The notes under the pieces were generated by a model that saw nothing but the letters and a program-made list of their open reading frames with translations, was not told the DNA's origin and did not search any database. Position numbers and translations under genes: made by a program. From positions 1 through 9,479 of the forward strand of contig CAMLJR010000122.1 in the NCBI GenBank assembly GCA_946480345.1: DNA of 9,479 nucleotides. Reading direction: 5' to 3'. This stretch comes from an uncultured Spongiibacteraceae bacterium (GTDB lineage Bacteria > Pseudomonadota > Gammaproteobacteria > Pseudomonadales > CAMLJR01). Of this stretch, positions 1-7,595 are shown one piece after another (the stretch's first letter is position 1; each line of letters starts with the position of its first letter).

Positions 1-2
1 CC

Positions 3-887
3 AAGCGTATTTCCGGTGTGCGCGTGATCGATCGCGAGACCAAGGAGAAACTGCGCTTCACCTCGAAACTCGTGTTCCTGTGCGGCTCGACCTTCGGCTC
101 GCTGCACATCCTGATGAATTCGAAATCGGAAAGCTTCCCGAACGGCCTGGCCAATCGCAGCGGTACGCTGGGCCAGTACATCATGGATCACACCGACTAC
201 ATCTCCGCCATCGGCATCACCAACCAGTTCAACGACAAGTACTACTACGGCATTCGCCCGAACGGCATTTACATGCCGCGCTTTCGCAACCTGAATGGGC
301 GCGATAGCGATGTCGATTTCGTGCGGGGCTATGGGTATCAGGGCATGGCGTTGTCGGCGGAATGGAAATCGACGGCGATGCAGATACCGGGGTTCGGCGC
401 CGATTTCAAACGCGCGTTGCGCAAGCCGCAAGGCTGGGTCATGGCGCTGGTGGGATTCGGCGAATGTCTGCCGTATAAGGACAATCAGGTAACGCTCGAC
501 CCGACGCTGGTCGATAGCTACGGCCTGCCGCAATTGCGTTTCGATGTCGAATACAAAGACAACGAAAAACGCATCCAGAAAGACGCCACCAAACAAGCGA
601 CGGCGATGTTGAAAGCGGCGGGCATGACGCAGGTGATACCGCTCGGTATGAGCACTGGCGCACCTGGCATCGCGATTCACGAAATGGGCGGTGCCTGCAT
701 GGGACGAGACCCGAAAACCTCGGTGTTGAACGCACACAATCAGGCGCACGACATTCCGAATCTGTTCGTCACGGACGGATCGAGCATGTCGTCAGCGTCA
801 TGCGTGAATCCCTCGCTGACGTTCATGGCGCTGACAGCGCGTGCCGCCGACTATGCGGTGAAGCAGTTGAAGGCGGGGAAGGTTTAA
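3..887 (+). CDS. GMC-family FAD-dependent oxidoreductase, C-terminal part (5' end outside window)
   Basis: This is the C-terminal part of a glucose-methanol-choline oxidoreductase; the frame is open from base 3 and the N-terminal FAD-binding part lies upstream of the window. The first visible residues (GVRVIDRET, then VFLCGSTFGSLHILMNS) match the segment after the FAD domain where these enzymes return to the flavin fold. Near the end are the two family landmarks: HEMGGACMG (His at bases 678-680) and CVNPSLT (Asn at 807-809). These probably form the His/Asn catalytic pair seen in pyranose-oxidase and gluconate-dehydrogenase-like members. The conserved DIPNLFVTDGSSMSS segment lies between them. 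By family, such enzymes oxidise a sugar or alcohol hydroxyl and pass electrons to a cytochrome or quinone; the substrate cannot be read from this fragment. It is followed 19 bp later by a Tat-exported sugar isomerase-like gene, suggesting joint periplasmic sugar or glycoside oxidation. No gluconate dehydrogenase subunit 3 gene is visible downstream, so any small subunit would have to be upstream. Confidence 0.93.
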   Translation, partial: KRISGVRVIDRETKEKLRFTSKLVFLCGSTFGSLHILMNSKSESFPNGLANRSGTLGQYIMDHTDYISAIGITNQFNDKYYYGIRPNGIYMPRFRNLNGRDSDVDFVRGYGYQGMALSAEWKSTAMQIPGFGADFKRALRKPQGWVMALVGFGECLPYKDNQVTLDPTLVDSYGLPQLRFDVEYKDNEKRIQKDATKQATAMLKAAGMTQVIPLGMSTGAPGIAIHEMGGACMGRDPKTSVLNAHNQAHDIPNLFVTDGSSMSSASCVNPSLTFMALTARAADYAVKQLKAGKV

Positions 888-906
888 CTCTAAAAGGGGA
901 TAGTCA

Positions 907-1839
907 ATGAACTCGATTTCTCGACGTGAATTGTTGGTACTGACGGCTGGCGCTGCCGCCATCGCCACATTGCCGCGTTCACTTGTGCAAGCCGATCCTC
1001 TCGGTTTACCGATAGGCGTGCAACTGTATAGCGTTGCCGCGGAGCTGCGAAAAGATCTTGACGGCACGCTAAGCAAACTCGCGCAAATTGGCTATCGCAC
1101 TGTCGAACATGCCACTTTTTCCGCCGGTTTGAAAAGCAAACAGTTGCGCGCTGCGCTCGATAAGGCGGGTTTAACTTGTCAGAGCGTCCACTACGGATTG
1201 CCGCAATTGCGCGGTGACTTGCAAAAATGTATCGATGAAATGCATGAGCTTGGGGCGAGCTTCGCAGTTTGTCCGTCTCCGTGGTTAGAGGACACATCTC
1301 GAATTGCCGCAGCCATGAAGGGCACCTCTCCGGAAAAAGGATTTGGTAAGTTATTGAGCAGCCTGACGCTGGACGACTGGCGTTGGAATGCCGAGCAACT
1401 TAACAAGGCCGGTGAAGTGTTGAAAAAAGCCGGTATTCAGTTGGCTTACCATAACCATGGTTTCGAATTCCGCGTTATCGACGGCAAAATCATTTTTGAT
1501 GAGTTCCTTAAGAATACCGATCCGGATTTAGTTGCTATCGAATTGGATTGCGGTTGGGTTGCGAACGCAGGCCATAATCCTGCGGGATATATCGATCGCT
1601 TCTGGAATCGTATTCAGTTGCTGCACATCAAAGATCTGCACAATCGCCCGAGCAATGGCGATGTCGGTCAAATTGCCGGTATTCACGTAGGCGGCGGCTT
1701 GCTCGACTGGCCAAGTATCTTTGCTGCGGCTAAACGGGCCGGTGTGAAAGGATATTTTGTTGAGCAGGAGCATCCGTTCCCTGCGCCGGTTTTTGATGAG
1801 TTGAAGGCTAGCTACGATTATTTACATCAATTGAGCTGA
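907..1839 (+). CDS. Tat-exported sugar phosphate isomerase/epimerase-like TIM-barrel protein
   Basis: The 310-aa protein has an N-terminal twin-arginine signal (SRRELLVLT, residues 5-13), a hydrophobic Ala-rich stretch and a likely cleavage site after VQA (residue 29), so it probably folds before export to the periplasm. The mature part is a xylose-isomerase-like (AP endonuclease 2 fold) barrel. It starts with PIGVQLYSV and keeps metal/substrate-site landmarks: YHNHGFEF (181-188), ELDCGW (Asp214), LLHIKD (His240) and FVEQEH (Glu286). The start is supported by AGGGGA at 895-900, six bases before the ATG. The gene is 19 bp behind the GMC oxidoreductase and is closed by a terminator, so the two form the end of one operon. 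Members of this family beside GMC dehydrogenases have been linked to isomerisation, epimerisation or cleavage of keto-sugars. That role here is inference, and the substrate is unknown. Confidence 0.88.
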   Translation: MNSISRRELLVLTAGAAAIATLPRSLVQADPLGLPIGVQLYSVAAELRKDLDGTLSKLAQIGYRTVEHATFSAGLKSKQLRAALDKAGLTCQSVHYGLPQLRGDLQKCIDEMHELGASFAVCPSPWLEDTSRIAAAMKGTSPEKGFGKLLSSLTLDDWRWNAEQLNKAGEVLKKAGIQLAYHNHGFEFRVIDGKIIFDEFLKNTDPDLVAIELDCGWVANAGHNPAGYIDRFWNRIQLLHIKDLHNRPSNGDVGQIAGIHVGGGLLDWPSIFAAAKRAGVKGYFVEQEHPFPAPVFDELKASYDYLHQLS

Positions 1840-1854
1840 GCGATTGGAAAAACG

Positions 1855-1880
1855 AAAGCCGCCATCGAGCGGCTTTTTTT
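1855..1880 (+). terminator. Intrinsic terminator of the GMC/isomerase operon
   Basis: A perfect 8-bp stem (AAAGCCGC / GCGGCTTT) with a 6-nt loop runs directly into seven T residues. It begins 15 bases after the isomerase stop codon. Confidence 0.92.
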
Positions 1881-1952
1881 ATGGCCGCGTTTAACGTGAA
1901 TGTCACACAACTGCAGTAATTTGCCGGCTCGTTTCAGTGGTGGGTACGGTCG

Positions 1953-3923
1953 GTGAATCTCAAAACTATAAATCGCGGTGCGGCCGCGAGTTTATTGCTC
2001 GTTTCGGCGCTGTTGATTGCCGCAGTGTTATGGGGATTGAATCAACTGCAAACCACGTACTCAATGGCGCAGGATTATTACCGAATCCGCGAAAATCTGA
2101 ATGGAAACTGGCGCGCAACGATAGAAGAATATTTATATAGCGGTGACGGGATTGCGCTCGATGCCGCGATCAAACAATTGGAAACGATCAGGCGCGACGA
2201 TATCCCGCGGTTACCCCCTGCATTGCAGCAGCGGTTGACGCCGCAGCTGACGGCTCTACATAAATCCCTCGATCTCGATATGCGCGCAGCCGGTAAATTG
2301 GCGGGCGATCCGCAAGCCATTTTGAGTAATGCGGAGAACGATCTACGCGCAGCCATTGCTTCGTTGGCCGAACTTGCGGATAAACATCGATCCCCACTGA
2401 CGACTGAATATCTAAAAAAAGCAGCGGCGATGAACAGCGGAGTGGCGCAGCTGATTATTGCGCGTCAACGATATTTACAGCATGGCGATGGTGAAGCGAA
2501 GAAAAACGTGCTGTTTCATTGGCAAGAGCTTAATAAGCAGCAAAAAGAGTTTTCGGCGCTTCCATCGCTGAATATTTACGTCGAAAAACTTATCGATCCG
2601 CTCGATGCGTTTTTGCATCAAGAACAAAGCAAGCCGAGTGAGCGCAGCATTGAACTGCGCGCTGAACTGACGTCGGTGCTTACGCGTTATGCTTCCGAAC
2701 TTGATCGCACCGATAAACAGTTACTTGCGGCGCGGCTGTCGCGCGCGAACGTGCGCAATGATATCCAGGCCATTTCGCAAAACTTCTCCGCGTTCGAAGC
2801 CGAGCTTTTGCAGGATCAATCGGATATTCGCAATGGCGTGCGCATCGCATTATTTACGCTGATGTTTGCGGTGCTGTCGTTGTGCTGCGGCTTATTTTGG
2901 TTACAACACCGTTTGAGCGAAGTGGCTGTCAGCGTCGGCCAGTTTCTGAATCGGCTGGCAGAGGGCAGGCTGCAAGGACATTTAGATCTGCATAGCCGTA
3001 TCGAGGAGATCGTGCTTCTCGGCGAATCGGTTACAACGTTGCAGCGTGCGCTGATTGATGTCAGCGATCAGCTCGATTCGCGCAGCGAAGAAGTTGCCGC
3101 TGCAAGCGGTACGGTGTTATCGACGGCGGAAGCATTACAACTCAGTATCGGCAATCAGCTGCGGCAGAGTACGTCGGCATCGGTAGTGGTCGACGATATG
3201 TTTTCGATTGCGGGTCTGGTCGTGAACGAAGTTGCGGCGGTGCAACGCACAGCCCAAGTCGTTGAGCATACCCTCGATGATGGAGTGCAAATTATCAATC
3301 GCGCGGTTTGCGGAATGGCGGAATTAAGCAGCGATATTGCCGCGACGGACAACGCGCTGGCCCAGTTGCAAAACCATGCGGTAAATATCCAGTCGTTTGT
3401 CGATCATATCCAGGCCATTGCCGATCAAACCAATTTGCTGGCGTTGAATGCAGCGATAGAGGCCGCTCGGGCGGGCGAGCAGGGTAGAGGGTTTGCCGTC
3501 GTCGCGGACGAGGTGCGTACACTCGCGCAGCGCAGTTCGCACGCCACGGTGGAAATCGAGCGCTTGATGGAAAAAATCGCAGAAGCTGCAAACGCATTGA
3601 GCGATGTATTGCGTCGGCAGATTACCCGCGCTAATCGGGCCGCGGAAGAAGTGACAGTAGCTGGTTCCGCATATGGCGAGCTGGTGCAGAGCATTACGCG
3701 TATTCGTCAGGCAGTGACCGACATTAGCGATCAGGCGCTTAATCAACAGAAGGCTGCCGATGCGGTGAAGTTGTTTGTCGAAGGTGTGGTCGGCGCGGCC
3801 GAGCACAGCAGAGTGGGTAGCGAAAACGGCGTGCGGGTCGCGGGAGAGCTGAATCGAATCAGCGAGCGTGTCAGTGCGCTCGCGGCTCGTTTCCAGCATT
3901 GCCCCGTTTCCAGTATTGACTAG
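1953..3923 (+). CDS. Methyl-accepting chemotaxis protein (transmembrane chemoreceptor)
   Basis: The 656-aa protein has the full chemoreceptor layout. TM1 is at about residues 10-30, followed by a roughly 265-residue mostly helical periplasmic ligand region and TM2 at about 296-316. A degenerate HAMP-like linker (about 317-370) and a long coiled-coil signalling domain follow. The hairpin tip is the near-invariant signature around residues 490-525 ([19 protein letters not shown], then [15 protein letters not shown]), which docks CheA and CheW. Flanking helices rich in Ala, Gln and Glu are typical adaptation regions. The protein ends in VSSID without an NWETF-like CheR/CheB tether. The start is GTG at 1953: the frame is closed by a TAA at 1917-1919 and no ATG lies between, but no convincing Shine-Dalgarno precedes it, so translation may be weak. 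No che or flagellar genes are nearby, so this is an orphan receptor. The ligand cannot be predicted. Confidence 0.95.
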   Translation: MNLKTINRGAAASLLLVSALLIAAVLWGLNQLQTTYSMAQDYYRIRENLNGNWRATIEEYLYSGDGIALDAAIKQLETIRRDDIPRLPPALQQRLTPQLTALHKSLDLDMRAAGKLAGDPQAILSNAENDLRAAIASLAELADKHRSPLTTEYLKKAAAMNSGVAQLIIARQRYLQHGDGEAKKNVLFHWQELNKQQKEFSALPSLNIYVEKLIDPLDAFLHQEQSKPSERSIELRAELTSVLTRYASELDRTDKQLLAARLSRANVRNDIQAISQNFSAFEAELLQDQSDIRNGVRIALFTLMFAVLSLCCGLFWLQHRLSEVAVSVGQFLNRLAEGRLQGHLDLHSRIEEIVLLGESVTTLQRALIDVSDQLDSRSEEVAAASGTVLSTAEALQLSIGNQLRQSTSASVVVDDMFSIAGLVVNEVAAVQRTAQVVEHTLDDGVQIINRAVCGMAELSSDIAATDNALAQLQNHAVNIQSFVDHIQAIADQTNLLALNAAIEAARAGEQGRGFAVVADEVRTLAQRSSHATVEIERLMEKIAEAANALSDVLRRQITRANRAAEEVTVAGSAYGELVQSITRIRQAVTDISDQALNQQKAADAVKLFVEGVVGAAEHSRVGSENGVRVAGELNRISERVSALAARFQHCPVSSID

Positions 3924-3945
3924 CTGTTGACGGCAGATGCGTTCG

Positions 3946-3966
3946 AGTACGATGGGTCATCGTACT
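3946..3966. repeat. Perfect 9-bp inverted repeat upstream of the alpha/beta hydrolase
   Basis: AGTACGATG and CATCGTACT are exact reverse complements separated by GGT. The element begins 23 bases after the MCP stop codon and ends 31 bases before the hydrolase ATG. Downstream is pyrimidine-rich sequence (TTCCTTCTCTCT) rather than a clean T-run, so it is a poor intrinsic terminator. A dyad operator for a dimeric repressor, or an mRNA hairpin in the hydrolase leader, is equally possible. A TTGACG at 3927-3932 could be a -35 element, but no well-spaced -10 follows. Confidence 0.7.
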
Positions 3967-3997
3967 ATGTTCCTTCTCTCTATTGCGCGAGTCAGAT

Positions 3998-4975
3998 ATG
4001 GCCGAATGGCAACACCGTTATGCGCACGTCAACGGCATTCGCATGCATTATGTCGAGCAGGGCAGCGGTCCGCCGATTGTTCTCTGCCATGGTTTTCCAC
4101 ATCTATGGTTTAGCTGGCGCCATCAAATTCCGGCGTTGGCGCAGGCAGGGTGGCGTGTAATTGCGCCGGATATGCGCGGTATGGGGCAAACCGAGGCCCC
4201 CGTCGCCATCGAAGAATATGGCGTCGATAAAATCTGCGACGATCTGATCGGCTTGCTCGATGCGGCGGGCATTGAAAAGGCTGTATTCGCCGGCCTCGAT
4301 TTCGGCGCATTCGCCATTTATGACCTCGCGCATCGCATGCCCGAGCGCGTTATTGCAGTGATCGGTTTGCAAAACCCTGCTGCACCGCATAATCCCGATA
4401 TCCCACCGCTGACGGAATACGCTGAAATTGCAAAACAGCATTTTCTGCATATCGAATATTTTCGTCAGCAGGGCCCGGCCGATGCGGCACTGAATGCAGC
4501 GCCGCGGGAGTTTTTGCAGAAAGTGTTTTATGCACTGAGCGGTGCTTACGATATGGCCGAGGTATTTTCACATCCCCCGGGCACTCCTTATCTCGATGCA
4601 TTGCCCACACCGCCATCGTTACCGTGGCCGTGGCTCAGCGATTTGGAAATGGAGTTTTATGTTTCCGAATATAGTCGTTCGGGTTTTACCGGCGGGTTGA
4701 ATTGGTATCGGTCGATGGATCTGAAATGGCAGCAGCGGAAGCCCTACGAAAATAGGCCAAGCGCGGTGCCGGCATTTTTTATTGGCAGTGAGCGTGATAT
4801 CGATCTTGCCAAATTTCATGGTGACGATCCGCTTTCACTAATGCGGGCGCAATTTCCAGATTTGCGCGCGGTAAAAATGATTCCTAAGGCGGGGCATCTG
4901 GTGCAAATGGAAAATCCGCAGGCAGTGAATGTCTGCCTGCTGGAATTTTTAGATTCACTGCGCGCTAATTTTTAA
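3998..4975 (+). CDS. Epoxide hydrolase-like alpha/beta hydrolase
   Basis: The 325-aa cytoplasmic enzyme has the alpha/beta-hydrolase fold and epoxide-hydrolase features. Numbered from the ATG, HGFP (31-34) is the oxyanion-hole motif, and Asp101 in GLDFG takes the nucleophile position, where esterases have Ser. Asp267 in GSERD is the likely acid and His300 in KAGH the general base. The two lid tyrosines that activate the epoxide are also present: Tyr154 in EYFRQQGPADA and Tyr237 in GLNWYR. The expected reaction is epoxide plus water to vicinal diol; the substrate is unknown. The flanks of the nucleophile are unusual, because the family usually reads HDWG. A TTG at 3983 would add five residues, but the ATG aligns better with family N-termini and has GAG at 3989-3991 as a weak ribosome site. 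It converges with phaC, which is on the other strand. Confidence 0.88.
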   Translation: MAEWQHRYAHVNGIRMHYVEQGSGPPIVLCHGFPHLWFSWRHQIPALAQAGWRVIAPDMRGMGQTEAPVAIEEYGVDKICDDLIGLLDAAGIEKAVFAGLDFGAFAIYDLAHRMPERVIAVIGLQNPAAPHNPDIPPLTEYAEIAKQHFLHIEYFRQQGPADAALNAAPREFLQKVFYALSGAYDMAEVFSHPPGTPYLDALPTPPSLPWPWLSDLEMEFYVSEYSRSGFTGGLNWYRSMDLKWQQRKPYENRPSAVPAFFIGSERDIDLAKFHGDDPLSLMRAQFPDLRAVKMIPKAGHLVQMENPQAVNVCLLEFLDSLRANF

Positions 4976-5001
4976 ATAAAACGGTATATCGCTAATAAAG
5001 T

Positions 5002-5024
5002 TAACGTCGCACGCAGTGATGTTA
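5002..5024 (+). terminator. Weak hairpin between convergent hydrolase and phaC genes
   Basis: In the + strand transcript TAACGTCGC and GTGATGTTA can pair over nine positions (two of them G-U) around a 5-nt loop. No U-tract follows, and the G-U pairs become mismatches in the opposite transcript. It lies in the 53-bp gap where the two genes meet. This is at best a weak or factor-assisted terminator, and nothing else is recognisable in the gap. Confidence 0.3.
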
Positions 5025-5028
5025 TCGA

Positions 5029-6867
5029 TTACACGCTAATCGTGGTTTTCAAATCGGTAATTAATGTACGCGCGTAACGACCGGGAGCGTCTTCGAGCAC
5101 CGGAAAATCAACGCTGCCTGGTATACGCGCGGCGATTCTCTCGCCGGATAACGGCGTTATCCATTGCAGCCAATCTGTCCACCACGACCCTTCATTCTGC
5201 TTTGCGTTGTCGAACCACGCGTCAGCAGTGGGCGATAATTGGTCGTTGGTGAAATAGCCGTAGCGGTTTTTTATCGGAGGATTAATGACGCCCGCGATAT
5301 GCCCCGAACCGGCCAATACGAAACGCTTATTTCCGCTGAGTAATTGTGTGCCGCGATAGGTGCCTTGCCACGGCGCGATGTGATCGCTCATTGTCGAAAG
5401 AAAATAGGTCGGATTATCGATGCGCTGCAAATCGATGGGCGTGTTATCGATCGATACCGAGTTGGGCTGGGTCAAACCATTATTCTGATAAAAATGCCGC
5501 AGGAAGAAGGCGGCCGTTTTCATTGGCACGTTCGTGGAGTCGCCGTTCCAATGCAACATATCCATCGGCACTGGATCCTTGCCGAGCAGATAGTTGTGAA
5601 TAAAGAAGGACCAATACAAATTATTTTCGCGCAGCAGGCTGAAGCAGAGTTGCGCGAGTCGACCGTCGAACACGCCTTGTTGCAAGGGATCTTTTTCCAG
5701 CAGTTCAACCATTTCATCGGTGATGTAGACGCCGGGTTCGCCCGGTTGACTGAAGTCGAGTAGCGCAGTGAAAAACGTCGTCGAGTTAAAACCCGATTGC
5801 CCTCGCGCTTTCAGCATTGCTTGTGTTGCCGCGAGTAATGTACCGCCAATGCAATAACCGATCGCATTAACGCTGGTTTCTCCGGTGATCTGTTGAATCA
5901 CTTCAAGCGCTTTTGCCGGACCTTCCAGCGCATAGTTCGTCAGCGTCTTATCGCTCAATTCGGCGTCGGGGTTCACCCACGAAATTACGAAAACCGTTAG
6001 TCCCTGTTTGACCATCCAATCGATCAACGAATTCTGCGGTGTCAGATCGAGTATGTAGTATTTGTTGATAAACGCGGGCGTAATCAATATCGGTGTGCGA
6101 AATACCGTGTCGGTCTGCGGTGTGTATTGCAGCAACTGAATCAGATCGTTTTCGAAAACAACCTTACCCGGCGTTGTCGCGATATTAGTGCCCAATTCGA
6201 AGGCATCATGATTCGACATCGAAACCGAGAGCATCCCTTGCGGGCTGCGTTTTAAATCCTTCAGAAAATTTTGCAAGCCTCGATATAAGTTCTGGCCTTT
6301 CGAATCGATAATCGCGCGACAAACTTCAGGATTGGTTGAAATGAAATTGGTAGGTGCGAGAGAGTTGGTCCATTGCCGCACCATGAATTTAACCTGGCGT
6401 TCGAGCTGCGGATCTTTGAAATCCATATCGTTGGCGATGTTTTCAATAAAGCGCGCGTTGAGCAAATACGATTGCTTGATGTGGCGATAAAACGGATGTT
6501 CTTCCCATTCCTTGGCTTGAAAGCGCGGATCGCCTTTACGCGGTTGGATGACATCTTGTTGCGGCTCACCCTGGCCCAGAAACCCTTGCATTGTCTGTTG
6601 CCATAAATCGACATGTCCACGAAGTAATTCGAGTTGCTGCTCGATAAGCGTGGCCGGATTGATGCTCGCGCTGCCGATCAATTTCTCCTTCCATTTGTCG
6701 GCCACAGGCAGTGCGGCTTCGAACTGCCCGGTTTTCAGCTGATTGATCAATCCCTGCTGAATGACATCGTTAAACAGGCGGCTGAACTCTTCCAGATAAT
6801 CCCAGGCGGCTTTGCCAGCCTCGGATATTTGCATTTTTTTCAGCAGCTCATCCAAATAATTATTCAT
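5029..6867 (-). CDS. phaC: Poly(3-hydroxyalkanoate) synthase, class I-type (PhaC)
   Basis: PhaC polymerises (R)-3-hydroxyacyl-CoA into PHA at the granule surface. The 612-aa protein has an N-terminal PhaC_N region and a C-terminal alpha/beta-hydrolase core. The lipase-like box is GYCIGG with nucleophile Cys339, where lipases have Ser. The other triad members are Asp495 (STMSDHIAPW) and His523 (AGSGHIAGV, followed by INPP). ISWVNPDAE and GFNSTTFFTALLDFSQPGE are also typical. The length fits single-subunit class I enzymes, and no phaE or phaR subunit gene is seen nearby. I chose the ATG at 6867 because GAGG (6874-6877) sits six bases upstream; an in-frame ATG at 6879 would add four residues (MRYS) with a poorer site. 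The gene follows the DUF6489-type gene by 24 bp, so the two are probably co-transcribed. The phasin gene is less than 2 kb away. Confidence 0.96.
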   Translation of the reverse strand: MNNYLDELLKKMQISEAGKAAWDYLEEFSRLFNDVIQQGLINQLKTGQFEAALPVADKWKEKLIGSASINPATLIEQQLELLRGHVDLWQQTMQGFLGQGEPQQDVIQPRKGDPRFQAKEWEEHPFYRHIKQSYLLNARFIENIANDMDFKDPQLERQVKFMVRQWTNSLAPTNFISTNPEVCRAIIDSKGQNLYRGLQNFLKDLKRSPQGMLSVSMSNHDAFELGTNIATTPGKVVFENDLIQLLQYTPQTDTVFRTPILITPAFINKYYILDLTPQNSLIDWMVKQGLTVFVISWVNPDAELSDKTLTNYALEGPAKALEVIQQITGETSVNAIGYCIGGTLLAATQAMLKARGQSGFNSTTFFTALLDFSQPGEPGVYITDEMVELLEKDPLQQGVFDGRLAQLCFSLLRENNLYWSFFIHNYLLGKDPVPMDMLHWNGDSTNVPMKTAAFFLRHFYQNNGLTQPNSVSIDNTPIDLQRIDNPTYFLSTMSDHIAPWQGTYRGTQLLSGNKRFVLAGSGHIAGVINPPIKNRYGYFTNDQLSPTADAWFDNAKQNEGSWWTDWLQWITPLSGERIAARIPGSVDFPVLEDAPGRYARTLITDLKTTISV

Positions 6868-6891
6868 TGAATACCTCATGTATTACGTCCA

Positions 6892-7155
6892 TTACTCAGC
6901 CGAATCCGTTTCAGGCGATTTTTTCTGCGTCAGTGGATTGAATACAGACCACAGCATCTTGTTGTAATCGACGATCGATTTAACGCTGGCTGCCATCGTT
7001 GGTGAAAGCAATTTGCCGAGTTCAGCGGTATCGAATTTCGCCGTTTCCTGCTGCAGTTTTTCAATCAAGCCGCTTTGCAATTTGGAAATGTCAGGCAACC
7101 CATACAGCCGCCGTACTTCTTCCGGAGTGATGTCGACAGTGATCTCGATCTTCAT
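6892..7155 (-). CDS. Small DUF6489-type protein upstream of phaC
   Basis: The 87-aa soluble protein has no signal peptide or membrane segment. The N-terminus MKIEITVDITPEEVRRLYGLPD matches the pattern I know for the DUF6489 family (an acidic beta-strand, then TPEE and GLPD). The middle is helical (LQSGLIEKLQQETAKF) and the tail contains SIVDYNKMLWSVFNPLTQKK, an aromatic amphipathic stretch, before an acidic end. The biochemical function is unknown. GAGGA lies eight bases before the ATG and the stop codon is 24 bp from the phaC start, so this is the first gene of a phaC operon. The amphipathic C-terminal stretch and operon position suggest a PHA synthase accessory or granule-associated protein; that is inference. 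The family assignment is from memory of the motif pattern, not from a search. Confidence 0.8.
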   Translation of the reverse strand: MKIEITVDITPEEVRRLYGLPDISKLQSGLIEKLQQETAKFDTAELGKLLSPTMAASVKSIVDYNKMLWSVFNPLTQKKSPETDSAE

Positions 7156-7192
7156 TGCGGTAGTCCTCGTGGATAGGGAAGTTCATGCGCAA

Positions 7193-7198
7193 ATGATA
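7193..7198 (-). promoter_or_regulatory. Candidate -10 element for the DUF6489-phaC operon
   Basis: On the minus strand this reads TATCAT, 37 bases before the DUF6489-type start codon. No good -35 hexamer lies 16-18 bp upstream, as expected for an activator-dependent promoter. The two-half-site box at 7228-7242 would then be centred about 50 bp upstream of the transcription start, a usual activator position. Confidence 0.35.
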
Positions 7199-7227
7199 CG
7201 GGTGTGGGTAGTGTTAGTGAGTCACCA

Positions 7228-7262
7228 TTTACATTTTGTTACCGAAATACTCAGGTTGTTAC
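7228..7262. promoter_or_regulatory. OmpR-family-like direct-repeat box in the divergent phaC-operon / small-ORF promoter region
   Basis: TTTACATTTTGTTAC (7228-7242) holds two half-sites (TTTAC, GTTAC) exactly 10 bp apart. A further GTTAC (7258-7262) is 20 bp beyond and so on the same helix face. Read on the minus strand the box is GTAAC-N5-GTAAA, resembling CpxR/OmpR-type recognition sites. A 14/15 copy lies upstream of the phasin gene. The proximal edge of the box is 72 bases from the DUF6489-type ATG, and the extra GTTAC is 72 bases from the ATG of the + strand small ORF. TATATT at 7265-7270 could be a -10 for that ORF. The rest of the 179-bp gap (7156-7334) shows no other clear signal. Confidence 0.5.
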
Positions 7263-7334
7263 TTTATATTGGTGTGCATCGGCGCCGCAACGTGTCGAAA
7301 CGACTTTTACGAGTTCAATTGCAGGAGCAAGTTC

Positions 7335-7595
7335 ATGGGATGTTTTTCTTCGGTATCGGCAACCTCATCAATCGATCGTGGCTATAGAGGCGCGCTTACC
7401 GAATTCATGCGCATGCGTCAGCATGCTGGCGCAGCCAATTACTCGCTGTCGCGTTGTATGCCGTGTGTAGAGGTTGAGGAATACAGCGATTCGGGAATTG
7501 CGGAAGCGATTAGTACGCCTACCGACAAAGCCGCATTCAGCGATCAAGAAATTGAGAACTGCGCCTATCTAGGCTGGGTGTCGCGCGCTTGCTGA
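7335..7595 (+). CDS. Hypothetical small cysteine-containing protein (86 aa)
   Basis: I do not recognise this protein. The start is well supported: AGGAG at 7323-7327 lies seven bases before the ATG. The product is soluble and has no membrane segment. It contains Cys3, a CMPC motif (Cys41 and Cys44), Cys76 and a C-terminal Cys86. The first half is basic and Arg-rich (RGYRG, EFMRMRQH), and the second half is acidic (VEVEEYSDSG, then SDQEIENC). The last 27 bases overlap the 3' end of the response regulator gene on the opposite strand. The CxxC motif and its position beside a cysteine-rich regulator hint at a shared redox or metal theme, which is speculation. It could also be spurious, since the regulator reads through part of the same DNA, but the ribosome site and upstream box argue for a real gene. 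Confidence 0.5.
   Translation: MGCFSSVSATSSIDRGYRGALTEFMRMRQHAGAANYSLSRCMPCVEVEEYSDSGIAEAISTPTDKAAFSDQEIENCAYLGWVSRAC

Noticed and set aside
1885..1952. Possible FliA (sigma-28) or CRP-regulated promoter for the chemoreceptor, including GTGA-ATG-TCAC
   Set aside because: No GCCGATAA-like -10 at the right spacing. The GTGA/TCAC half-sites are only 3 bp apart instead of 6, so neither signature holds.
1937..2140. 67-aa + strand frame at the chemoreceptor start
   Set aside because: It overlaps the chemoreceptor's signal-anchor coding region in another frame and its composition is not protein-like.
5344..5763. 139-aa open frame on the + strand inside phaC
   Set aside because: It is antisense to conserved phaC coding sequence, including the region before the catalytic Asp. 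It has no ribosome site and no recognisable protein features, so it is a shadow frame.
6868..6879. Upstream in-frame ATG at 6879 as the phaC start
   Set aside because: The ATG at 6867 has GAGG six bases upstream, while the upstream ATG has only a weak GGA. The four extra residues would not change the function.
7204..7470. 88-aa + strand frame starting with GTG in the divergent promoter region
   Set aside because: It overlaps the 86-aa ORF in another frame, starts inside the regulatory boxes and has no Shine-Dalgarno.
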